NCBI GenBank assembly: GCA_031404455.1
Contig: JANNHP010000284.1
Coordinates: 1-11,386, forward strand
Source of the DNA: JANNHP01 sp031404455
GTDB lineage: Bacteria > Planctomycetota > JAJSAM01 > JAJVHW01
Length of the DNA stretch: 11,386 bases
Direction of reading: 5' to 3'
Below are positions 6,988-11,386 of this stretch, piece after piece. The notes below the pieces were generated by a model. That model ran no database searches. It had not been told where the DNA came from and was given only the letters and a program-made list of their open reading frames with translations. The position numbers and the translations under genes were made by a program. Numbering within the stretch: the stretch's first letter is position 1; every line of letters begins with the position of its first letter.

Positions 6988-7854
6988 ATGTCCCCGCGAA
7001 TCGCGACGGCGACCGTCGCTGCACTACTCGTCGTCGCCTCGTGCCGGTCCGCCCGGCCGCCCGCCGAGGAGCTCGCGATCGCCGAACGCGAGATCGACGC
7101 GGGCGAGACCGTGCGCGGCGTCCGTCGCATGGAGGCGGCGCTCGAGGCGCTCGGCGAGACGGACCCGTGGCGCTGGAACCGCCTCGGACAGACGTCCGTC
7201 GTCGTGGAGGACGACGTCGCCGCGCGCGCGTTCGCCCGCGCCGAGCAACTCCGCTGGCCCGATCCGTCGCCCCGCGCCGTCACGCGTCTCTCGCTTCCGT
7301 TCGAGGGGACGTGGCGCGTCACGCAGGGCAACCGCGGTGCCTTCTCGCACCGCCGGCTCGCGGACCGGTTCGCGTGGGACTTCCAGAGGATCGACGCGCG
7401 CGGCGCGGCAAGCCCCGGCGCCGCCGCCGCTCCCGCGGCGTTCTTCGCGTTCGGGTCGCCGGTCCTCGCTCCGGCCGACGGAGTCGTCGAGCGGGCCGTG
7501 GACGGCGTCCCCGACAACCACGACGGGACGCGCAACCACATCCGCGCAGCGGGCAACTTCGTGGTCATCCGCCACGCCGAGGCGGAGATGACGCACCTCT
7601 GCCACCTCGAGCGCGGATCGGTGACGGTCCGCGCCGGCGACGCGGTCGTGCGCGGGCAGATGGTCGGCCGGTGCGGCGCTTCGGGCAACGCGCTCGAGCC
7701 GCACCTGCACTTCGTCCTGCGCGTCGGTCCGACGTCGGACTGCCTCAGCGTCCCGATGCGTTTCGCCGACTCCCGCGTCGTGCGTCGGGCGTCCGACGCG
7801 CCGTCCGAGCCGGGCGTGCCTGAGGCGGGCGACGTCGTCGCTCCGGCGCGGTGA
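6988..7854 (+). CDS. M23 family metallopeptidase, predicted lipoprotein
   Basis: A 288-residue protein. Residues 1-18 form a lipoprotein signal with the lipobox VAS-Cys19, so it is probably membrane-anchored on the outer side of the inner membrane or in the outer membrane. Residues 26-95 are a short TPR-like helical segment. The lysostaphin/LytM-type M23 domain covers about 103-250: SHRRLADRFAWDF contains the putative zinc ligands H121 and D131 (or D126), MTHLCHL supplies catalytic H203, VRAGDAVVRGQMVG is the typical turn, and EPHLHF gives H239 and zinc ligand H241. All the expected catalytic residues appear present, so it could be an active peptidoglycan endopeptidase; the substrate is not known. 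Its ATG lies one base after the feoB stop (TGA-G-ATG), implying translational coupling. The stop is 4 bases from the convergent DUF1501 stop. Tail residues 262-288 are disordered-looking. Confidence 0.87.
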   Translation: MSPRIATATVAALLVVASCRSARPPAEELAIAEREIDAGETVRGVRRMEAALEALGETDPWRWNRLGQTSVVVEDDVAARAFARAEQLRWPDPSPRAVTRLSLPFEGTWRVTQGNRGAFSHRRLADRFAWDFQRIDARGAASPGAAAAPAAFFAFGSPVLAPADGVVERAVDGVPDNHDGTRNHIRAAGNFVVIRHAEAEMTHLCHLERGSVTVRAGDAVVRGQMVGRCGASGNALEPHLHFVLRVGPTSDCLSVPMRFADSRVVRRASDAPSEPGVPEAGDVVAPAR

Positions 7855-7858
7855 ATCG

Positions 7859-9106
7859 CTACGCCAGGAACGGCACGGGGGTGAACGTCCCGCCGAGGAT
7901 CTGAGCCGAGTCGCCGCCGAGCCAGCGCTCGATCAGCGTGGCGTAGACTTCGCGGAAGTCGACCGCGAACTTCAGGTCGTCGTTGTCGTCGAGGTCGTTG
8001 AGGTCGGGGTTCGGTCCGTAGACGCCGCCCGTGACCGGGTTTCCGAACGCAAACATCGGCGCCGCGGTGCCGTGGTCGGTGCCGGTCGAGCCGTTCTCCT
8101 CCACGCGCCGCCCGAACTCGGTGTAGGTGACGACGAGCACGTCGTCGGCGAGCCCGCGCGCGGTCAGCTCCTTGTGGAGTGCGTCGAGCGACGTCGAGAT
8201 GTTCGACCAGAGGTCGAGGTGGCCGCCCTCGGCGTTCTGCTCCGCGTGCGTGTCGAAGCCGCCGATGCCGACCTGGTAGATGCCGGCCGCGATCGTCCCC
8301 GCGTCCTGCGCGGCGATCATCTGCGCGACGGTCGCGAAGCTCCGCGAGAGGTCGGTGTCGGGGAACGTCGTCGAGAGGTCGCGCGGCAGGTTGGCGTAGA
8401 GCTCGACGTTGCGCGACAGGACGAAGCCGCGCGCGCCGAGCGTCTGCGCGAGGGCGGCGCTGCGGTTCTGCATTGCGATCGTCTCGAAGGCGTCGCGCTT
8501 GTTCTGCACGTCGCCCCAGTGCGCCCAGTCCGTCGGGAAGCCGAGGTTGTCGAGGTGCGGCACCACGAACACGTTCGCATGATCGGCCTCGAAGATTGGA
8601 TCGAGACCGTAGGAAACGTTCACGCCCCGGACCTTCGGGTCGCCCTGCGGCGAGATCGTGTCGAGGTAGCGTCCGATCCAGCCCGTCGCCGGAAGGCCCA
8701 CGGGATCGGCGTTCTGCCAGATGACCTCGCTGCGGAAGTGCGAGAGGCTCGGGTCCGGGTAACCGACCGACTGGATGACGGCGAGACGCCCCGCGTCGTA
8801 GTGCGTCTTCATCTGCGTCATGCGCGGGTTGAAGCCGATGGCGCCGTCGATCGCGAGCACGTCCGCGGGCTGGATGGCGAGCGTCGGGCGGCCGTCGTAG
8901 TACTTGCCGGTGCCGTACGGGACGATCGTGTTCAGTCCGTCGTCGCCGCCGTAGAGGCGCAGGAGCACGAGGCTCCTCGGACGTCCCGGCGCGGCGTACG
9001 CCGTCCGCGGGGCGAGGAAGCCCTTCACGAACACCGTCGGCGCGATGGCGGAGGCGCCGGCCATTGCGAGCGAGCGTCCGAGGAACGAGCGGCGGCTGAA
9101 ACCCAT
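7859..9106 (-). CDS. DUF1501 domain protein, Tat-exported
   Basis: 415 residues. A Tat signal opens the protein: SRRSFLG at 4-10, a hydrophobic stretch, and AYA as probable cleavage site after residue 38. The DUF1501 core follows with its usual blocks: LVLLRLYGGDDGLNTIVPY (46-64), GYPDPSLSHFRS (115-126), GIGGFDTHAEQ (280-290), TYTEFGRRVEENGSTGTDHG (327-346) and DFREVYATLIERWLG (383-397). The family is placed in the alkaline phosphatase/sulfatase-like clan, and the Asp/His-rich blocks would suit metal binding, but no enzymatic activity is established. An acidic run (DLNDLDDNDDLK, 368-379) precedes the last block. A Shine-Dalgarno-like AGGGGGA lies 4 bases upstream of the ATG. It is the second gene of an operon, 13 bases after the DUF1800 stop, and is probably folded with cofactor before export. 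Confidence 0.94.
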   Translation of the reverse strand: MGFSRRSFLGRSLAMAGASAIAPTVFVKGFLAPRTAYAAPGRPRSLVLLRLYGGDDGLNTIVPYGTGKYYDGRPTLAIQPADVLAIDGAIGFNPRMTQMKTHYDAGRLAVIQSVGYPDPSLSHFRSEVIWQNADPVGLPATGWIGRYLDTISPQGDPKVRGVNVSYGLDPIFEADHANVFVVPHLDNLGFPTDWAHWGDVQNKRDAFETIAMQNRSAALAQTLGARGFVLSRNVELYANLPRDLSTTFPDTDLSRSFATVAQMIAAQDAGTIAAGIYQVGIGGFDTHAEQNAEGGHLDLWSNISTSLDALHKELTARGLADDVLVVTYTEFGRRVEENGSTGTDHGTAAPMFAFGNPVTGGVYGPNPDLNDLDDNDDLKFAVDFREVYATLIERWLGGDSAQILGGTFTPVPFLA

Positions 9107-9119
9107 GGCGTCCCCCTGA

Positions 9120-10448
9120 CTAGACGAGATGTGCCTCTGGAAGCATCAGCGCGAGACCCGTGAGACCGCGGACCTTCTTGTCGACGGTCTCCTTGTCGCG
9201 CACGTCGAAGGCGCCGGCGTTGCCGTCGTCGTCCTTGACGAGGTACTCGGCGAGGGTCGCGCGGGTCTCGGCAGGCGCGTCGATGGGGCCGAGCGTCGTG
9301 AGCACGTGGTCCACGACGTCCGCGGGCGTGGGGTTCTTCGCGAGTCCGTCGGTCAGCGGCTTGGTCGATGTCGAGAGCTCGTGGTCGCGGTCCCGCGACC
9401 CGGCGACGCGCCACGCGAAGTCGAAGCGCTCGAGCTGACGCACGCTCGTCATCCACGCGAGTCCGCCCGGCCAGCCTGCGACGTTAGGCGGGTTGAAGAG
9501 GTCCTGGCCCATCGCGGCCACCCAGTACGGCAGGCGGTCTCCGTTGGTCTTGGCGCCGAGGACTCGCAGCGTTCCGATCACGTGTTCGACCGGCGACGCG
9601 ACGTGCTCCGTCCGCGCGCGCGCCGAGTAGAACTCGTCGCGCAGGAACATCGTGCGCACGACCGCGGAGATGTCCGTGTCGTTCGCGACGTACGCCGCGG
9701 CGAGGGCGTCGATGACGACCGTCTCGGGGTTCGGGTACGCGAAGAACGTCCAGAGCTTCTTCGCGACGTAGCGCGCGCACTGCGTCATGCCGGCGAGGTG
9801 GACGGAGACGTCGTCGCCTGTGAGGTTTCCGGTGAGGCCGAGCACCGTCTTCACGCCGTCGTCGTGGTCCTCCGGGTAGAAGGCGAACTCGCCGTCGCCG
9901 AGGCTGAACCCGGTGAAGGCGCGGGCGGCCTCCTCGACGTCGTCCTGCGTGTAGTTCTCCGCACCCTGCTCGTTCACGCGTCCGAGCGTGAAGAGCTCCA
10001 TCACCTCACGGGCGTAGTTCTCGTTCGGGTGGTCCTTCGTGTTGTAGAGGTTGTCGAGCCACACGATCATCGCGGGGTCCTTCGACACGGCGACGAGCAG
10101 GTCGCGGAACTTCCCGGCCGCCATCTGCCGGAAGAGCAGGTTCTGCGTGATCATCAGGCGGCTGTCGTCCACCTTCGAGATCGACGTGGCGAAGTGGTCG
10201 TGCCAGAAGAGAACGAGTTTCTCCTGGAGCGGCGGCGCGCCCTTCAGCATGCGGAGCAGCCACCAGCGCTGCGCCTTGTAGAGGTCGTCCTCCTTCGGCG
10301 GCTTCGCGGTCGAGGGTTTGAAGTTCAGCAGCGACGCGACGGTCTTCGACTGGCCCTTCCTGACCGCGCGCTCGATCTCCTTCTTCTGCGCTCCGAACCC
10401 GGCCCGACGCAAGAGGTGCGCGGCTGCGGCGTAGTCCCAGGTGACCAT
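9120..10448 (-). CDS. DUF1800 domain protein, first gene of DUF1800-DUF1501 operon
   Basis: 442 residues from the chosen start, which opens MVTWDYAAAAHLLRRAGFGA, the standard N-terminus of the family. An upstream in-frame ATG at 10607 would add 53 low-complexity Pro/Arg-rich residues and is rejected because GAGGAG sits 6 bases before the ATG at 10448. Conserved DUF1800 blocks are intact: FWHDHFATSI (81-90), HPNENYAREVMELFTLG (140-156), NYTQDDVEEAARAFTG (165-180), HDDGVKTVLG (195-204), GQDLFNPPNVAGWPGG (314-329), and the terminal GLALMLPEAHLV. No signal peptide or membrane segment is visible, unlike its Tat-exported partner, so it is either cytoplasmic or carried out with the partner (inference). 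DUF1800 and DUF1501 genes are neighbours in very many bacteria; their joint function is unknown. Confidence 0.93.
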   Translation of the reverse strand: MVTWDYAAAAHLLRRAGFGAQKKEIERAVRKGQSKTVASLLNFKPSTAKPPKEDDLYKAQRWWLLRMLKGAPPLQEKLVLFWHDHFATSISKVDDSRLMITQNLLFRQMAAGKFRDLLVAVSKDPAMIVWLDNLYNTKDHPNENYAREVMELFTLGRVNEQGAENYTQDDVEEAARAFTGFSLGDGEFAFYPEDHDDGVKTVLGLTGNLTGDDVSVHLAGMTQCARYVAKKLWTFFAYPNPETVVIDALAAAYVANDTDISAVVRTMFLRDEFYSARARTEHVASPVEHVIGTLRVLGAKTNGDRLPYWVAAMGQDLFNPPNVAGWPGGLAWMTSVRQLERFDFAWRVAGSRDRDHELSTSTKPLTDGLAKNPTPADVVDHVLTTLGPIDAPAETRATLAEYLVKDDDGNAGAFDVRDKETVDKKVRGLTGLALMLPEAHLV

Positions 10449-10454
10449 CCGACT

Positions 10455-10460
10455 CTCCTC
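10455..10460 (-). promoter_or_regulatory. Shine-Dalgarno (GAGGAG) deciding the DUF1800 start
   Basis: On the minus strand GGGAGGAGAG occurs just upstream of the ATG at 10448, with GAGGAG spaced 6 bases from it. This is the clearest ribosome-binding site in the window and argues for 10448 over the upstream ATG at 10607. Confidence 0.8.
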
Positions 10461-10502
10461 CCGGGCGAGACTCCCGTCCCGACTTGGCACTGCGATGCCG
10501 AG

Positions 10503-10508
10503 ACTGTA
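10503..10508 (-). promoter_or_regulatory. Candidate -10 (TACAGT) for the DUF1800-DUF1501 operon
   Basis: Read on the minus strand, TACAGT fits TAnnnT and would start a transcript near 10496, giving a leader of about 48 bases that includes the GAGGAG site. No good -35 hexamer is seen; the position where it should be is occupied by the palindrome at 10522-10534, which might instead bind an activator. Confidence 0.27.
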
Positions 10509-10521
10509 CCGCAGGCTGCCA

Positions 10522-10534
10522 GTCCGATTCGGAC
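10522..10534. repeat. 6-1-6 inverted repeat in the divergent promoter region
   Basis: GTCCGA-T-TCGGAC is a perfect palindrome with a one-base centre. It overlaps the expected -35 position of the minus-strand promoter candidate at 10503-10508 and lies between two divergent genes, which would suit an operator. At this base composition such a short palindrome can also arise by chance. Confidence 0.3.
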
Positions 10535-10620
10535 GGGCTCGGCGCGCGGCTTGACCTCTCTCGAACTGAAACGGGCCGGGCGGGGGTTCCGGGCTCGACC
10601 GCATCAAAGCGGGAACGGGC

Positions 10621-10626
10621 TAGGAT
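10621..10626 (+). promoter_or_regulatory. Candidate -10 element (TAGGAT) for a leaderless transcript of the last gene
   Basis: TAGGAT ends 6 bases before the ATG at 10633, so transcription would begin at about the A of the start codon. No Shine-Dalgarno lies between. The arrangement mirrors TATCCT before the M64 gene. No clear -35 is present; TTGACC at 10551-10556 is too far upstream. Confidence 0.38.
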
Positions 10627-10632
10627 CCGGCG

Positions 10633-11386
10633 ATGACGAAACGCCGGGTCGTCGCCCTCTTCGTGGGAGTCGCGGCTCTTCTCTGCGGGTTCCCCGTTGC
10701 GTGCGCCATCGGGCTGATCTCGGTGCCGGAGTCGGTCGATCGATTCGACCGGCCGCCGGAGGATACGTTCGACGAGATCCGCGGCGACGCGAGGCCGCCG
10801 AAACCCGCGTACGATCCCGGCCTCGTCGATCCGCGTCCGTTCGGCGACGACGGCGCGTGGCGCGTCAACCTCAGCACGGCGACGTTGCGCCTCGACGTCG
10901 CCGAGGGCAACGACGCCGACGACGCGCACCTCCTCGAACTGCACGCCTCGTACGCGCAGGCGGCGAGGGCGGGCGCCGCGCACGGCACGGTGCTCCCGTC
11001 GATCGACATGATCGATGGCAAGGCGAAGCAGTTCGACGACGGACTCGTCGCCGCGGTGGAGGAGGCGTGCGTGCTCGGACGGGCGGGCCGCGTGCCCGGC
11101 ATCGTCGACCTCGTCCGGCGGATGCTCGCCGCGGTCGGCGCGAACGGCGCCGCCGCTCCGCGGTTCGCTGCGGCGCTCGAACTCGCCGGGGAGCGCGGCG
11201 ACGCGAGCGACCAGAAGGCGAAGACGGCGCTCGTCCGGAAGTTCGACGCCGACGAGGTCGCGTCGAAGCCGTCGGCCTTCTACGACTCCGACGAGTCGCT
11301 GCGTCGCGTCTTCCGTTTCCTGCGCTTCCTCATGCAGCCGATGGACGCGAAGGGGACGGAGGCGAACGACGTCGGTGCGGCCCTCG
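10633..11386 (+). CDS. Exported protein of unknown function, N-terminal part (3' end outside window); possibly DUF3160-like
   Basis: An open frame starts at ATG 10633 and runs without a stop to the window edge, giving 251 complete codons. Residues 1-3 (MTK) plus RR are followed by a hydrophobic stretch to about residue 28 (VVALFVGVAALLCGFPVACA), a signal peptide or anchor. A lipobox at PVA-Cys is imperfect because Pro replaces Leu/Val. The mature part opens with an acidic, Pro-rich segment, then Ala-rich helices (e.g. DGLVAAVEEACVLGRAG). Near the visible end, SKPSAFYDSDESLRRVFRFL resembles a block I associate from memory with DUF3160 proteins (SKP-FY-W-x-LRRIFR), but the usual Trp is absent. 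The codon use and GC-rich third positions match the neighbours, supporting real coding. Function unknown; it is transcribed away from the DUF1800 gene. Confidence 0.75.
   Translation, partial: MTKRRVVALFVGVAALLCGFPVACAIGLISVPESVDRFDRPPEDTFDEIRGDARPPKPAYDPGLVDPRPFGDDGAWRVNLSTATLRLDVAEGNDADDAHLLELHASYAQAARAGAAHGTVLPSIDMIDGKAKQFDDGLVAAVEEACVLGRAGRVPGIVDLVRRMLAAVGANGAAAPRFAAALELAGERGDASDQKAKTALVRKFDADEVASKPSAFYDSDESLRRVFRFLRFLMQPMDAKGTEANDVGAAL

Noticed and set aside
2787..7688. A 1633-codon open frame on the minus strand, spanning four genes
   Set aside because: It lies antisense to the macroglobulin end, M64, feoA, feoB and M23, all of which have recognisable domains. Its translation is Arg/Ala/His-rich low complexity with no motif. 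Long antisense frames are expected in GC-rich codon-biased DNA because stop codons are rare.
8072..9163. A 363-codon plus-strand frame opposite DUF1501
   Set aside because: The minus strand encodes an intact DUF1501 protein with a Tat signal here; the plus-strand translation is a low-complexity shadow.
10559..10569. TCTCGAACTGA shared with the feoA promoter region (4575-4585)
   Set aside because: An 11-base match is expected by chance several times in a window of this size. At 10559 it lacks the following half of the Fur-like palindrome.
10449..10607. N-terminal extension of DUF1800 to an ATG at 10607
   Set aside because: The added residues are Pro/Arg-rich and not family-like, and the strong GAGGAG site points to 10448.
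1..11386. Search for tRNA, rRNA, CRISPR repeats, IS ends, phage or defence genes
   Set aside because: No direct-repeat arrays, transposase motifs or RNA-gene signatures were seen by eye, and base composition appears even across the window.

Overview
This is a very GC-rich bacterial window (roughly 70% G+C by eye) with strongly GC-biased third codon positions throughout. It holds seven protein genes, two of them cut by the window edges, and no RNA genes, CRISPR arrays or insertion sequences that I can see. A Tat-exported DUF1501 protein paired with a DUF1800 protein, a large alpha-2-macroglobulin carrying TPR-like repeats, and a secreted M64 peptidase together suggest a Planctomycetota-like or similar high-GC environmental bacterium. 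That placement rests on gene content recalled from memory, not on a phylogeny.

Layout, left to right. (1) 2-2884, plus strand: the C-terminal half of a giant alpha-2-macroglobulin-like protein (thioester-domain remainder, bacterial MG10-like region, TPR-like helices, terminal macroglobulin-like beta domain). (2) 2907-4481, plus: a secreted M64 (IgA-peptidase family) zinc metallopeptidase, 22 bases downstream. (3) 4482-4605: an intergenic region with a perfect 7-1-7 Fur-box-like palindrome just ahead of feoA. (4) 4606-7854, plus: feoA, feoB and an M23 lipoprotein peptidase, tightly packed (11-base and 1-base gaps) and probably one iron-regulated operon. (5) 7859-10448, minus: a DUF1800-DUF1501 operon converging on the feo operon with only 4 bases between the stop codons. 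(6) 10449-10632: a divergent promoter region. (7) 10633 to the window end, plus: the start of an exported protein of unknown function with a faint DUF3160-like resemblance.

How it fits together: all the genes except feoA and DUF1800 have export signals, transmembrane segments or a family that acts in the envelope. The window therefore looks like ordinary envelope, protease and iron-uptake chromosome rather than a mobile or defence island. The feo genes import ferrous iron. The macroglobulin and M64 genes form a protease-trap and protease neighbourhood. DUF1501/DUF1800 are a very common but functionally uncharacterised pair. Two plus-strand genes (M64 and the last gene) have TAnnnT hexamers 6-7 bases before their ATG and no usable Shine-Dalgarno, which suggests leaderless transcripts. 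I found no convincing new multi-gene system. The most useful leads are the macroglobulin/M64 pairing, the macroglobulin domain order, the M23 lipoprotein coupled to feoB, and the DUF1800/DUF1501 pair.
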